A DNA stretch of 64,000 bases from Mycobacterium asiaticum (lineage in GTDB: Bacteria > Actinomycetota > Actinomycetes > Mycobacteriales > Mycobacteriaceae). Positions 19,830 through 29,948 of the stretch are shown in pieces (the stretch's first letter is position 1; every line of letters begins with the position of its first letter). The position numbers and the translations under genes are program-made. The stretch is taken from NCBI RefSeq assembly GCF_001668675.1, contig NZ_LZKQ01000051.1, positions 1 through 64,000 of the forward strand, written 5' to 3'. The notes beneath the pieces were generated by a model. That model was not told the origin of the DNA and did not search any database. It saw only the letters and a list, made by a program, of their open reading frames with translations.

Positions 19830-21974
19830 ATGCAGACGCAGACACCGCCTTCCAGACCGGCTACCAGCGGGGAGCCGGGCGCTATGGGGACCCGTTCTTC
19901 GGGCTTCTACCGCCACGACCTCGACGGCCTGCGCGGGATCGCGATCGCGTTGGTCGCCGCCTTCCACGTCTGGTTCGGGCGCGTGTCGGGCGGCGTGGAC
20001 GTCTTCCTGGCCCTGTCCGGATTCTTCTTCGGCGGCAAGGTGCTGCGGGCCGCCCTCGCCGGCACCCTGTCCCCGGTCACCGAAGTCGTGCGGCTGGTTC
20101 GCCGGCTGGTCCCTGCCCTGGTGGTGGTGCTGGCCGGCTGCGCACTCCTGACTGTGCTGATCCAGCCGCAGACCCGGTGGGAGACGTTCGCCGACCAGAG
20201 TCTGGCCAGCCTGGGCTACTACCAGAATTGGGAGCTGGCCCACTCGACCGCGGACTACCTGCGCGCGGGCGAGGCCGTCAGTCCGCTGCAGCACATCTGG
20301 TCGATGTCGGTGCAGGGCCAGTTCTATCTGGCCTTTCTTATCCTGGTGGCCGGCAGCGCATATCTGCTGCGCGGAGTGCTGGGCAAGCACCTGCGGACCT
20401 TCTTCGTGGTGCTGTTGACGGCGCTGACGGTGGCCTCGTTCGTCTACGCGATCATCGCGCATAACCAGTATCAACCGATCGCCTACTACAACAGTTTCGC
20501 CCGAGGCTGGGAGCTGTTGCTCGGTGCGCTGGTCGGCGCCGTGGTCCCCGTCATTCGGTGGCCCATGTGGTTGCGGACGGTGGTCGCCACGGTGGCGCTG
20601 GCCGCGATCCTGTCCTGCGGCGCACTGATCGACGGCGTCCAAGAGTTCCCGGGCCCGTGGGCGCTGGTGCCGGTGGGCGCCACCATGCTGATGATCCTGG
20701 CCGGGGCGAACATGCAGGCCCGCCCGGACACCCGCGGCCGGATGCCGGCGCCGAGCCGGATCCTCGCGATTGGTCCGCTGTTCACGCTCGGAGCGATGGC
20801 CTACTCGCTGTACCTCTGGCATTGGCCACTGCTCATCTTCTGGCTCGCCTACACCGGCCACAAAGACGCCAACTTTTTCGAAGGCGCGGCGGTGCTGCTG
20901 GTATCCGGTGTGCTGGCCTACCTGACCACCCGGCACGTCGAGGACCCGCTGCGCTATCGGGCCAACGCGCCGCGGCCCGCGCCGGTCGCCTGGCGCCAGC
21001 GGATGCGCCGGCCCACCATGGCGCTGGGATCGATCGTGGCGCTGCTCGGCGTCACACTGACCGCGACCTCGTTCACCTGGCGCGAGCACCTGGTGATCGA
21101 ACGTGCGGCCGGCAAGGAGCTCAGTGGCCTGAGCGCCAACGACTACCCCGGTGCACGGGCGCTGGTCAACCACGTGCGGGTGCCGTCGCTGCGGATGCGG
21201 CCGACCGTGCTCGAGGTCCAGGAAGACTTGCCCGCTTCCACAAAAGACGGCTGCATCAGCGACTTCGCCAACCCCGCCGTCGTCAACTGCACCTACGGCG
21301 ACGACAACGCTCCCCGGACCATCGCCCTGGCCGGTGGCTCGCACGCCGAACACTGGCTGCCCGCGCTGGACCTGCTGGGCAGGCTGCATCACTTCCGGGT
21401 GGTGACCTACCTCAAGATGGGCTGCGCGTTGTCCACCGAACAGGTCCCCCTGATCATGGGCAACAACGCCCCGTACCCGCAGTGCCGGGAATGGGTCGAG
21501 ACGACGATGGCCAAACTGGTCAGCGACCGCCCCGACTACGTGTTCACCACGTCGACCCGACCGTGGAACATCAAGCCCGGCGACGTGATGCCCGCCACCT
21601 ACATCGGGATCTGGCAGACGTTCTCCGACAACAACATTCCGGTCCTGGCGGTCCGGGACACCCCGTGGCTGGTCAAGGACGGCCAACCGTTCAACCCCGC
21701 CGACTGCCTGGCCAAGGCGGGCAACTCGACGTCCTGCGGGATCAAACGCAGCGAGCTGCTCTCCGATCGCAACGGGACGCTGGATTTCGTCGGGCAGTTC
21801 CCGCTGCTGAAGCCGCTGGATCTGTCCGACGCGATCTGCCGTCCCGACCTGTGCCGCGCCGTCGAGGGCAACGTGCTGATCTACCGTGATCCTCATCACC
21901 TGACCGCGACCTACATGCGCACTCTGGCGCCTGAGCTCGGACGGCAGATCGCAGCAATCACCGGTTGGTGGTGA
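19830..21974 (+). CDS. Membrane acyltransferase, AT3 + SGNH domains (Rv1565c-like)
   Basis: A 714-residue envelope acyltransferase. The first about 390 residues form the ten-helix acyltransferase-3 (OafA-type) domain, opening with HDLDGLRGIAIALVAAFHVWF, which has the conserved Arg and His, then SGGVDVFLALSGFF. The C-terminal about 270 residues are an extracytoplasmic SGNH domain with GGSHAEHW and the late Asp-His motif DPHHLT. Such fusions O-acylate surface glycans or lipids; the acceptor here is unknown. Start uncertain: ATG at 19830 lacks a ribosome site, and an in-frame GTG at 19800 lies only 3 bases from AGGAG. Confidence 0.85.
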   Translation: MQTQTPPSRPATSGEPGAMGTRSSGFYRHDLDGLRGIAIALVAAFHVWFGRVSGGVDVFLALSGFFFGGKVLRAALAGTLSPVTEVVRLVRRLVPALVVVLAGCALLTVLIQPQTRWETFADQSLASLGYYQNWELAHSTADYLRAGEAVSPLQHIWSMSVQGQFYLAFLILVAGSAYLLRGVLGKHLRTFFVVLLTALTVASFVYAIIAHNQYQPIAYYNSFARGWELLLGALVGAVVPVIRWPMWLRTVVATVALAAILSCGALIDGVQEFPGPWALVPVGATMLMILAGANMQARPDTRGRMPAPSRILAIGPLFTLGAMAYSLYLWHWPLLIFWLAYTGHKDANFFEGAAVLLVSGVLAYLTTRHVEDPLRYRANAPRPAPVAWRQRMRRPTMALGSIVALLGVTLTATSFTWREHLVIERAAGKELSGLSANDYPGARALVNHVRVPSLRMRPTVLEVQEDLPASTKDGCISDFANPAVVNCTYGDDNAPRTIALAGGSHAEHWLPALDLLGRLHHFRVVTYLKMGCALSTEQVPLIMGNNAPYPQCREWVETTMAKLVSDRPDYVFTTSTRPWNIKPGDVMPATYIGIWQTFSDNNIPVLAVRDTPWLVKDGQPFNPADCLAKAGNSTSCGIKRSELLSDRNGTLDFVGQFPLLKPLDLSDAICRPDLCRAVEGNVLIYRDPHHLTATYMRTLAPELGRQIAAITGWW

Positions 21975-22016
21975 CGACAACCTCCGGCCGCGACGCGTCA
22001 CGATTAAGGTCGAGTA

Positions 22017-24209
22017 ATGGCTTCGACCGAGCGAAAGAACGAAAGTCCTTTTGACGAGGCCGACACGTCGCCCGCTCTGGCGACGGTTTGGCCGGGCGCG
22101 CCTTTTCCCCTCGGCGCCACGTATGACGGTGCCGGCACCAACTTTTCGCTGTTCTCCGAGGTGGCCGACCGCGTCGAGCTGTGCCTGATCGCGAAGAACG
22201 GCACCGAGACCCGGATCAACCTCGACGAGGTCGACGGCTACATCTGGCACTGCTACCTACCGAACGTCACGCCTGGCCAGCGGTACGGATTCCGGGTGCA
22301 CGGCCCGTTCAACCCGGACGCCGGGCTGCGGTGTGACCCCAGCAAGCTGCTGCTCGACCCGTACGGCAAATCGTTCGTCGGCGACTTCGACTTCGGCCAG
22401 GCGCTGTACTCCTACGACCTGGCGGTCGCCGCCGAGAATCCGTCGGAGACCGGCACTCCCCCGATGGTCGATTCGCTGGGCCACACCATGACCTCCGTGG
22501 TGATCAACCCGTTCTTCGACTGGGCATCGGATCGCGCACCGTGCACGCCGTACCACGAGACGGTGATCTACGAGGCGCACGTCAAGGGCATGACCCAGAC
22601 CCATCCCGCCATCCCGCACGAGCTGCGTGGGACCTATGCCGGGTTGTCGCACCCGGCGATCATCGACCATCTGAAGTCGCTCAATGTCACCGCCATCGAA
22701 CTGATGCCGGTGCACCAGTTCATGCACGACCATCGGCTGCTCGACCTGGGCCTGCGAAACTACTGGGGCTACAACACCTTCGGCTTCTTCGCCCCGCACT
22801 ACCAGTACGCGGCCACCCGCAAGCCCGGTGGCGCGGTCGCGGAGTTCAAGTCGATGGTGCGCACGTTCCACGAAGCCGGCATCGAGGTGATCCTCGACGT
22901 TGTCTACAACCACACCGCCGAGGGCAACCATCTCGGCCCGACGATCAACTTCCGCGGCATCGACAACGCCGCCTACTACCGCCTCGTCGACGGGGATCTG
23001 CGGCACTACAAGGACTTCACCGGCACGGGGAACAGCCTGAACGTGCGACACCCGCACACGCTGCAGCTGATCATGGACTCTTTGCGGTACTGGGTGCTCG
23101 AGATGCACGTCGACGGTTTCCGCTTCGACCTGGCGGCCACGCTGGCGCGCGAGTTCTATGACGTCGACCGCCTCTCAGCGTTTTTCGACCTGGTGCAGCA
23201 GGATCCAGTGGTCAGCCAGGTGAAACTGATCGCTGAGCCGTGGGACATCGGCGAAGGCGGTTATCAAGTCGGCAATTTCCCAGGTTTGTGGACCGAATGG
23301 AACGGGAAATACCGCGACACTGTGCGCGACTATTGGCGGGGCGAACCCGCAACACTTGGCGAGTTCGCTTCCCGGCTGACCGGGTCGTCGGACCTTTACG
23401 AGGCGACCGGGCGACGGCCCAGCGCCAGCATCAACTTCGTCACCGCCCATGACGGGTTCACCCTGCACGACCTGGTGTCCTACAACGAAAAACACAACGA
23501 GGCCAACGGCGAAGACAACCGCGACGGCGAAAGCCACAACCGGTCGTGGAACTGCGGCGTGGAAGGCCCGACCGACGATCCCGACATCGTCGAGCTGCGC
23601 TGCCAACAGATGCGCAACTTCTGGGCCACCCTCATGGTGAGCCAGGGCACCCCGATGATCTCCCACGGCGACGAGTTCGGCCGCACCCAGCACGGCAACA
23701 ACAACGTGTACTGCCAGGATTCCGAATTGTCTTGGATGGACTGGTCGTTGGCGGAGAAGAACTCCGACCAACTGGCGTTCGCCAAACGGGTGACGAGGCT
23801 GCGCAGGAAACATCCGGTGTTCCGCCGCCGCCGTTTCCTCAAGGGTGGTCCCTTACGCACCGGCGCAGAAGTGCACGACATCGCCTGGCTGACCCCGGCC
23901 GGCGAGGAAATGACCGAGCAGGACTGGGACAACGACTTCGGCAAGAGCATCGCGGTGTTCCTCAACGGCCAAGCCTTGCCCGAACCCAACCGGCGCGGCG
24001 AGCGCATCGTCGACGACTCGTTCCTGCTCTGCTTCAACGCCCACGACCAGGAGGTCACCTTCGTCATGCCCCACGGTGACTACGCCCAGCAGTGGACGGT
24101 GGAGCTCGACACCACCAGCCCGACCGGCGCAGCCGAACGGGTCGTCAAGGACGGCGAAGAAGTCGCGCTGGCCGGACGTTCCGTGCTGATCCTACGTAAG
24201 ACGTTGTGA
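22017..24209 (+). CDS. glgX: Glycogen debranching enzyme (isoamylase type)
   Basis: Also called treX. Hydrolyses alpha-1,6 branches of glycogen, releasing maltooligosaccharides for TreY. The 730-residue protein has an N-terminal CBM48-like sandwich (FPLGATYDGAGTNFSLFSE), then a GH13 barrel with the nucleophile Asp in DGFRFDLAA, the acid/base Glu in IAEPWDIGEGGYQVG and the transition-state Asp in FVTAHDGFTLHDLV. It begins glgX-treY-treZ, all on one strand with a 3-base gap and then an overlap, so the three act as one pathway from glycogen to trehalose. Confidence 0.96.
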   Translation: MASTERKNESPFDEADTSPALATVWPGAPFPLGATYDGAGTNFSLFSEVADRVELCLIAKNGTETRINLDEVDGYIWHCYLPNVTPGQRYGFRVHGPFNPDAGLRCDPSKLLLDPYGKSFVGDFDFGQALYSYDLAVAAENPSETGTPPMVDSLGHTMTSVVINPFFDWASDRAPCTPYHETVIYEAHVKGMTQTHPAIPHELRGTYAGLSHPAIIDHLKSLNVTAIELMPVHQFMHDHRLLDLGLRNYWGYNTFGFFAPHYQYAATRKPGGAVAEFKSMVRTFHEAGIEVILDVVYNHTAEGNHLGPTINFRGIDNAAYYRLVDGDLRHYKDFTGTGNSLNVRHPHTLQLIMDSLRYWVLEMHVDGFRFDLAATLAREFYDVDRLSAFFDLVQQDPVVSQVKLIAEPWDIGEGGYQVGNFPGLWTEWNGKYRDTVRDYWRGEPATLGEFASRLTGSSDLYEATGRRPSASINFVTAHDGFTLHDLVSYNEKHNEANGEDNRDGESHNRSWNCGVEGPTDDPDIVELRCQQMRNFWATLMVSQGTPMISHGDEFGRTQHGNNNVYCQDSELSWMDWSLAEKNSDQLAFAKRVTRLRRKHPVFRRRRFLKGGPLRTGAEVHDIAWLTPAGEEMTEQDWDNDFGKSIAVFLNGQALPEPNRRGERIVDDSFLLCFNAHDQEVTFVMPHGDYAQQWTVELDTTSPTGAAERVVKDGEEVALAGRSVLILRKTL

Positions 24210-24212
24210 CAT

Positions 24213-26513
24213 ATGCCTTTTCCCGTATCAGCAACCTACCGGTTGCAGTTGCGCGGCGCGTCCAGCGGGTTCGCGTTCACCCTTGCCGACGCCGAGAATC
24301 TGCTTGACTACCTCGACGAACTCGGGGTGTCGCACCTGTACCTGTCGCCGATCCTGACCGCGGTGAGCGGCTCGTCGCACGGCTATGACGTCACCAACCC
24401 GGAGACCGTGTCCGCCGACCTCGGCGGGCCGGAGGGCCTGGCCCGGCTGGCTGACGCGGCGCGCGCCCGCGGCATGGGATTGATCGTCGACGTCGTACCC
24501 AATCACGTCGGTGTAGACAAGCCCGAGCAGAACGCGTGGTGGTGGGATGTGCTGCGGCACGGCCGGGATTCGGAGTATGCGTCGTTCTTCGACATCGACT
24601 GGACCCTGGAGGAATCGGGGCGAATCATCCTGCCGGTGTTGGGATCTGACGGCGACGTCGCGGGCCTGACCGTCGACGGCGACCTACTTCGACTGGGTGA
24701 TCTGGCTTTTCCGATCGCGCCGGGTACCGGGAGCGGGACCGGACCGGAGGTGCACGACCGGCAGCACTACCGGCTGGTGGGCTGGAAGAACGGCGTGGTG
24801 GGATATCGCCGCTTCTTCTCGATCACCTCGCTGGCCGGACTGCGCCAAGAGGATCGTGCGGTGTTCGAGGCCAGCCACGCCGAGGTCGCGCGGTGGGTCA
24901 ACGAAGGGATCGTCGACGGGGTTCGGATCGATCACCCCGACGGATTATCCGATCCCGCAGGCTATTTGGTGTGGCTGCGAGAATTGCTCGGACCCGAGGC
25001 ATGGATCGTGATCGAGAAGATCCTGGCCGTCGACGAGGCCCTGGAGCCGACATTGCCGGTGGCCGGCACCACCGGCTACGACGTGCTGCGGGAGGTGGGC
25101 GGCCTGTTCGTCGACCCCAGCGGGGCGCCGGCGCTCACCGCGCTGGTCGAATCCGCCGGTGTCGATTACGACGAAATGCCGCAGAGGTTGGCCGAGCTGA
25201 AGATCCAGGCGGCGACAGAAACCCTCGGCAGTGAGCTGGCCCGGCTGCGACGCAGCATCGTGGCGACGGCCAAGGCCGACGATCCGCTGCTGCCGGATGC
25301 GATAGCGGCGCTGCTCACCCACATCGACGTCTACCGTTCCGACTACCAGGGGCTGGCCGCGACGCTTCCCACGGCATTGGCCAAAACGCAAGCAGCGCAA
25401 CCGGAATACGGCCCCGCTCTGCAAGTGCTGGCCGCCGCGCTGGCCACCGGGGGTGAGCCCGCGACCCGTCTGCAGCAACTGTGCGGCGCGGTCACCGCCA
25501 AATCCGTCGAGGACTGCCTGTTCTACCGCGACGCGCGGCTGGTCTCACTCAACGAGGTCGGCGGCGAACCGCACCGGTTCGGTGTCGGCGCCGCCGAGTT
25601 CCACCAGAGTGCGGTGACCCGCGCCCGCCTGTGGCCGCAAGCGATGACGACGCTGACCACCCACGACACCAAGCGCGGCGAGGATGTCCGCGCGCGGATC
25701 GGCGTGCTCTCCCAGGTCCCGTCGTTGTGGACGGAGTTCGTCGCACGCTGGGAGGTCCAGGCCCCCTCCCCCGACCCGGCGACCGGACAGTTCCTGTGGC
25801 AGAACATCTTCGGCGTCTGGCCCGTCAGCGGCGAGGTCACCGATTCGCTGCGCGAGCGGCTGCACGGTTATGCCGAGAAAGCGATCCGGGAAGCAGCGGT
25901 GCACACGACGTGGAACGATCCGAATGCCGACTTCGAGGACGGTGTCCACCGCTGGCTGGACACCGTGCTGGACGGGCCGGTGGCCGGGGCGTTGACCGAA
26001 CTCGTCGGTCAACTCAATCCGCATGCCGCCAGCGACGCGCTCGGCCAGAAGCTACTGGCCCTGACCGTGCCCGGCATCCCCGACGTGTACCAGGGCACCG
26101 AGTTGTGGGACGACAGCCTGGTCGACCCGGACAACCGCCGCGAAGTCGACTACGCCGTCCGCCGCGCAGCCCTTGACGACCTGCAGCATCCGAAGATTCG
26201 AGTCGTCACCACCGCCCTGCGGCTGCGACGCTCACGCCCGGACTGCTTCCTGCACGGCGACTACGTCCCAGTGCTTGCCGCCGGTCAGGCGAGCGACCAC
26301 GTGGTGGCATTCCGCCGCGGACCCGACATCCTGGTCGCAGTCACCCGATGGACGGTGCGGCTGGCCGACCTCGGCTGGGGCGATACGGTGCTGCCGCTGC
26401 CGGAGGGCTCGTGGACCGACCGGCTGACCGGGGCCATGTCCAGTGGACCCACCTCGGCCGCCCAGTTGTTCGCCGACCTGCCGGTCGTCCTTTTGGAGCG
26501 CAACAATGCCTGA
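24213..26513 (+). CDS. treY: Maltooligosyltrehalose synthase
   Basis: Intramolecular transglucosylation turning the reducing end of a maltodextrin into an alpha,alpha-1,1 (trehalose) end. The 766-residue GH13 enzyme has the expected family start (SATYRLQLRGASSGFAF), HLYLSPILTAVSGSSHGYDV, VDVVPNHVG, the nucleophile region GVRIDHPDGLSDP, the acid/base region WIVIEKILAVDE and TTHDTKRGEDVRAR. Its last 8 bases overlap the treZ start, indicating coupling. Confidence 0.96.
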   Translation: MPFPVSATYRLQLRGASSGFAFTLADAENLLDYLDELGVSHLYLSPILTAVSGSSHGYDVTNPETVSADLGGPEGLARLADAARARGMGLIVDVVPNHVGVDKPEQNAWWWDVLRHGRDSEYASFFDIDWTLEESGRIILPVLGSDGDVAGLTVDGDLLRLGDLAFPIAPGTGSGTGPEVHDRQHYRLVGWKNGVVGYRRFFSITSLAGLRQEDRAVFEASHAEVARWVNEGIVDGVRIDHPDGLSDPAGYLVWLRELLGPEAWIVIEKILAVDEALEPTLPVAGTTGYDVLREVGGLFVDPSGAPALTALVESAGVDYDEMPQRLAELKIQAATETLGSELARLRRSIVATAKADDPLLPDAIAALLTHIDVYRSDYQGLAATLPTALAKTQAAQPEYGPALQVLAAALATGGEPATRLQQLCGAVTAKSVEDCLFYRDARLVSLNEVGGEPHRFGVGAAEFHQSAVTRARLWPQAMTTLTTHDTKRGEDVRARIGVLSQVPSLWTEFVARWEVQAPSPDPATGQFLWQNIFGVWPVSGEVTDSLRERLHGYAEKAIREAAVHTTWNDPNADFEDGVHRWLDTVLDGPVAGALTELVGQLNPHAASDALGQKLLALTVPGIPDVYQGTELWDDSLVDPDNRREVDYAVRRAALDDLQHPKIRVVTTALRLRRSRPDCFLHGDYVPVLAAGQASDHVVAFRRGPDILVAVTRWTVRLADLGWGDTVLPLPEGSWTDRLTGAMSSGPTSAAQLFADLPVVLLERNNA

Positions 26514-28239
26514 TTTCCGGGTGTGGGCGCCCAAGCCCGAGCGAGTACGCCTCGACGTCGACGGTGCCGTCCACGAGATGACTCGATCCGACGACGGCTG
26601 GTGGCACGCGACCGTCGACGCGCCGCCCGAGGCCCGGTACGGCTTCCTGCTCGACGACGACACCACCGTGCTGCCCGACCCGCGGTCCGCCCGCCAGCCC
26701 GACGGGGTGCACGGACGCTCGCAGTTATGGGATGCCGACGCCGCCGCCTGGACCGATGGCGATTGGGCCGGCCGGTCGGTCGAGGGTGCGGTGATCTACG
26801 AGCTGCACGTCGGCACGTTCACCCCGGAGGGCACCTTCGATTCCGCCATCGCCAAGCTGGACTACCTCGTCGAGCTCGGGGTGGATTTCGTGGAGCTGAT
26901 GCCGGTCAATTCGTTTGCCGGAACCCATGGTTGGGGCTACGACGGTGTGCTCTGGTACAGCGTGCACGAACCGTACGGCGGACCCGACGGACTGGTCAGG
27001 CTGGTCGACGCGTGCCACGCCCGCGGGCTGGGTGTGCTGATCGACGCGGTGTTCAACCACCTGGGGCCGTCCGGTAACTACCTGCCGAAGTTCGGCCCGT
27101 ACCTGTCCTCGGCCAGCAACCCATGGGGTGAGGGCATCAACATCGCCGACGCCGACTCCGACGAGGTGCGCCGCTACATCATCGGATGCGCGCTGCGCTG
27201 GATGCGCGAATTCCACGCCGATGGGCTGCGCCTGGACGCCGTGCACGCTCTGGTGGACACCACCGCCGTGCACATCCTGGAGGAGCTGGCCACCGAAACA
27301 GACTGGCTGTCAAGGCAAGTGGGCCGTCCGTTGTCGCTGGTTGCCGAGAGCGACGTGAATGACCCGCGAACGATCACCCCGCGCGATCGTGGGGGCTACG
27401 GGATCACCGCGCAGTGGGCCGACGACATTCACCACGCCATCCACACCGCGGTGTCCGGCGAACGGCAAGGCTACTACGCCGATTTCGGCTCGCTGGCCAC
27501 GCTGGCCCAGACGCTGCGCCACGGCTTCTTCCACGCCGGCACCTATTCGTCGTTCCGGCGACGCCGGCACGGACGGCCGCTGGACACCTCCGAGGAAACC
27601 GGAATCCCCGCCACCCGGCTGCTGGCCTACACCTGCACCCACGACCAGGTCGGCAATCGCGCGCTCGGGGATCGGCCCTCGCAGAACCTGACCGGCGGCC
27701 AGCTCGCCGTCAAGGCCGCGCTGGTGCTCGAGTCGCCCTACACGGCAATGCTTTTCATGGGCGAAGAGTGGGGCGCCTCCAGCCCATTCCAATTCTTCAG
27801 CTCGCATCCCGAGCCGGAACTGGCGCAGGCCACCAGGGACGGACGCAAGGCCGAGTTCGCCGAACACGGCTGGGATGCCGACGAGATTCCCGACCCGCAG
27901 GACCCGCAGACGTTCCAGCGTTCCAAGCTGATCTGGGACGAGGTGGACTCCGGCGAACACGCCCGGCTGCTGCGGACCTATCGCGACCTGATCGCACTGC
28001 GGCGCGACGAGCCCGACTTCGCCGACCCGTGGCTTGATCGTCTGACGGTCGACTATGACGAGGAGCAGCGCTGGATCGTGCTGCGGCGCAACACGCTGCA
28101 GCTGGCCTGCAATCTGGGCGCGGAGCCGGTGCGGGTGCCGATCACCGGTGAGCTGGTACTGGCGTGGGACCCGCCGGACATCGGCGACAGCGCCATCGAG
28201 CTGCCTGGGCATTCCTTCGCCGTGCTGCGCAGCGGCTGA
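26506..28239 (+). CDS. treZ: Maltooligosyltrehalose trehalohydrolase
   Basis: Releases free trehalose from the TreY product. The 577-residue GH13 protein starts with its N-terminal sandwich (MPDFRVWAPKPERVRLDVDG); the barrel carries DGLRLDAVHAL (nucleophile Asp), LVAESDVNDPR (acid/base Glu) and YTCTHDQVGNRALGDR. The ATG at 26506 lies inside the last codons of treY (ATGCCTGA). An in-frame upstream start would add 21 residues of treY out-of-frame sequence and is rejected. Confidence 0.96.
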   Translation: MPDFRVWAPKPERVRLDVDGAVHEMTRSDDGWWHATVDAPPEARYGFLLDDDTTVLPDPRSARQPDGVHGRSQLWDADAAAWTDGDWAGRSVEGAVIYELHVGTFTPEGTFDSAIAKLDYLVELGVDFVELMPVNSFAGTHGWGYDGVLWYSVHEPYGGPDGLVRLVDACHARGLGVLIDAVFNHLGPSGNYLPKFGPYLSSASNPWGEGINIADADSDEVRRYIIGCALRWMREFHADGLRLDAVHALVDTTAVHILEELATETDWLSRQVGRPLSLVAESDVNDPRTITPRDRGGYGITAQWADDIHHAIHTAVSGERQGYYADFGSLATLAQTLRHGFFHAGTYSSFRRRRHGRPLDTSEETGIPATRLLAYTCTHDQVGNRALGDRPSQNLTGGQLAVKAALVLESPYTAMLFMGEEWGASSPFQFFSSHPEPELAQATRDGRKAEFAEHGWDADEIPDPQDPQTFQRSKLIWDEVDSGEHARLLRTYRDLIALRRDEPDFADPWLDRLTVDYDEEQRWIVLRRNTLQLACNLGAEPVRVPITGELVLAWDPPDIGDSAIELPGHSFAVLRSG

Positions 28240-28292
28240 CGTCAAGGATCCGCCAAGGATCCGGCAAGCGCCGTGCCCGAGGGTCTTGTGAC

Positions 28293-28568
28293 ATGACGAC
28301 GATCAGCCCGGCATTCGCGTTCCCCGTCTTCGCGCCGCAGCGGCGGGCGATCAACGGTTTGGCCCTGCTCAGCCTGACCGTCGGCGTCCTGCAGTACCTG
28401 CTCTTCTTCGTCCCGACGTCATTGATCACCATCCCGCTGGCGCTCAACGCGCTGCAGCGCTGCGAGCCGGCGAACCGTGAAGGCCGCGCCATGGCGATCG
28501 CCGGGCTGGCGCTGTCGGTGGCGCACCTCCTCGGCTACGTTGCGCTGTTCGTCTGGCTGCTGGCCTGA
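28293..28568 (+). CDS. Small membrane protein, two helices (DUF4190-like)
   Basis: A 91-residue protein with hydrophobic segments at about 24-50 (ALLSLTVGVLQYLLFF and on) and 68-90, joined by a short loop rich in charged residues (NALQRCEPANREGRA). The layout of a helix pair with a GRAMAIAGLALS turn resembles DUF4190 proteins. It lies 53 bases after treZ and may be its last operon member. It converges on the MocR gene. Function unknown. Confidence 0.65.
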   Translation: MTTISPAFAFPVFAPQRRAINGLALLSLTVGVLQYLLFFVPTSLITIPLALNALQRCEPANREGRAMAIAGLALSVAHLLGYVALFVWLLA

Positions 28569-28570
28569 GC

Positions 28571-29899
28571 TCACACACTCGCGGGCCCGCTACCGTGCAC
28601 AGCCTCGGCGATGGCGTCGGCCAGCGGGTCGATCTCATCGTCCTTGAGGTCCGCGATGGTGATGCGCATCCCGGGCGGCGTCTCCATCCGGAAGCGGGTA
28701 CCCGGTGCCGCGCCCCAGCCCGCGCTGAGCAACCTGGTGATCGCTACCGTCTCGTCGGGCACCGGGATCCAGACGTTGAGCCCCGATTTCCCGTGCGCGG
28801 TGATGTCGCGCTCGGCCAGCGCCGCCCGCAGCGCCTCGCGATTCTTGGTGTAGCGGACCTGGGCCGTGTGCACCATTTCCGTCGCGGCCTCGTCCGTCCA
28901 CATGCGGACCGCGAGATCCTGCAGCAGTCGGCTCACCCAGCCGGGGCCGAGGCGCAACCGGCCGTGCACGCGCTCGACGGTGCGGCGGTCTCCGGCCAGC
29001 ACCGCGAGCCTCAGGTCGGGGCCGTAGGCCTTGGATACCGAACGCACGAACGCCCAGCGACGGGTGGCGCCGGCCAGCGGATGCAGCGGGGCGCCGGAAA
29101 TCCTGGCGCAGTGATCGTCCTCGACCACCAGCACATCACCGGTCTTGGCGGCCAACAAGCTGCGCAGCGCGGCGGCGCGTTCCTTGGACAGTGCGGCGCC
29201 GGTCGGGTTCTGCGCCCGAGTGGTGACGATGACGGCCCGCGCTCCGCGCCGCAGCGCCCGCGCCATGCTCAGCACCACCGGCCCCTCGTCGTCAACTTTG
29301 ACGGGTTCCGGGGAAAGGCCAAGCGCCGCAACGAGATCGAGCATGTTGGCCCAGCCCGGATCCTCGACCGCCACCCGGTCGCCGGGACGCAGATGCGCGG
29401 CCAGTACCCGCTCGATGCCGTCCAGTGCGCCGCTGGTCACCGTCAGATAATCGGCCGGAACCCGGTCAGCACCCAGATCCTTCCGGGCGAACTTCGCCAG
29501 CTCGGCAGACATCGCCGACTGCCCGTACAGCAGCGGCTTGCCGGTGTTCGGGCGGGCGAGTTGCGCGGTGGCGATGGGCAGCAGCTCCGGGTCGGGATTG
29601 CCGGTCGACAGGTCGCGGGCGCCCGCGGGCACTGCGAGGCCGAGCAGCGAGCGCGGCGTGGTCGCCGGCCGATCCCGCACGCGGGTGCCGCGCCGTCCGG
29701 CGGTCTCGACCGCGCCGCGTTCGCGCAGCAGGCGGTAGGCGGCGGCGACGGTGTTCGCGTTCACCCCGAGCTGGGCCGCGACCTCGCGGATCGACGGCAG
29801 GGCATCGCCGGGTGCCAGGGCGCCGTCGGAGATGCCCTCTTCGACGCTGGCGGCTATGGACTCCGCGCCGGTTCCGGTTATGCTATATCGTACTGGCAT
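28571..29899 (-). CDS. MocR-type GntR regulator with aminotransferase domain
   Basis: A 442-residue regulator: an N-terminal GntR winged helix (residues about 10-75, GDALPSIREVAAQLGVNANTV, then RLLRERGAVETAGRRGT) fused to a fold-type I aminotransferase. The PLP lysine is in FVRSVSKAYGPDLRL, and the Asp and Asn contacts in VVEDDHCARISG and TTRAQNPTGAALS. Such proteins sense PLP or amino compounds rather than transaminate. It diverges from a pyridoxamine-oxidase-like gene with repeated GTACT motifs between, so a PdxR-like role controlling B6- or flavin-linked enzymes is plausible. Confidence 0.85.
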   Translation of the reverse strand: MPVRYSITGTGAESIAASVEEGISDGALAPGDALPSIREVAAQLGVNANTVAAAYRLLRERGAVETAGRRGTRVRDRPATTPRSLLGLAVPAGARDLSTGNPDPELLPIATAQLARPNTGKPLLYGQSAMSAELAKFARKDLGADRVPADYLTVTSGALDGIERVLAAHLRPGDRVAVEDPGWANMLDLVAALGLSPEPVKVDDEGPVVLSMARALRRGARAVIVTTRAQNPTGAALSKERAAALRSLLAAKTGDVLVVEDDHCARISGAPLHPLAGATRRWAFVRSVSKAYGPDLRLAVLAGDRRTVERVHGRLRLGPGWVSRLLQDLAVRMWTDEAATEMVHTAQVRYTKNREALRAALAERDITAHGKSGLNVWIPVPDETVAITRLLSAGWGAAPGTRFRMETPPGMRITIADLKDDEIDPLADAIAEAVHGSGPASV

Positions 29900-29922
29900 A
29901 AAGACTATTATGTACTAGTACA
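29890..29922. promoter_or_regulatory. Candidate MocR binding site
   Basis: The gap holds GTACTGG at 29890 and GTACTAG at 29912, 22 bp apart (two helical turns), the second being part of the 12-bp perfect palindrome TGTACTAGTACA (29911-29922). Paired repeats one or two turns apart are typical of MocR regulators. An AT-rich -10 (CATAATAG on the minus strand) overlaps it, so the regulator probably controls itself. Confidence 0.5.
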
Positions 29923-29948
29923 ACCTACCTGGCAAGAGGTTCGCAGCT

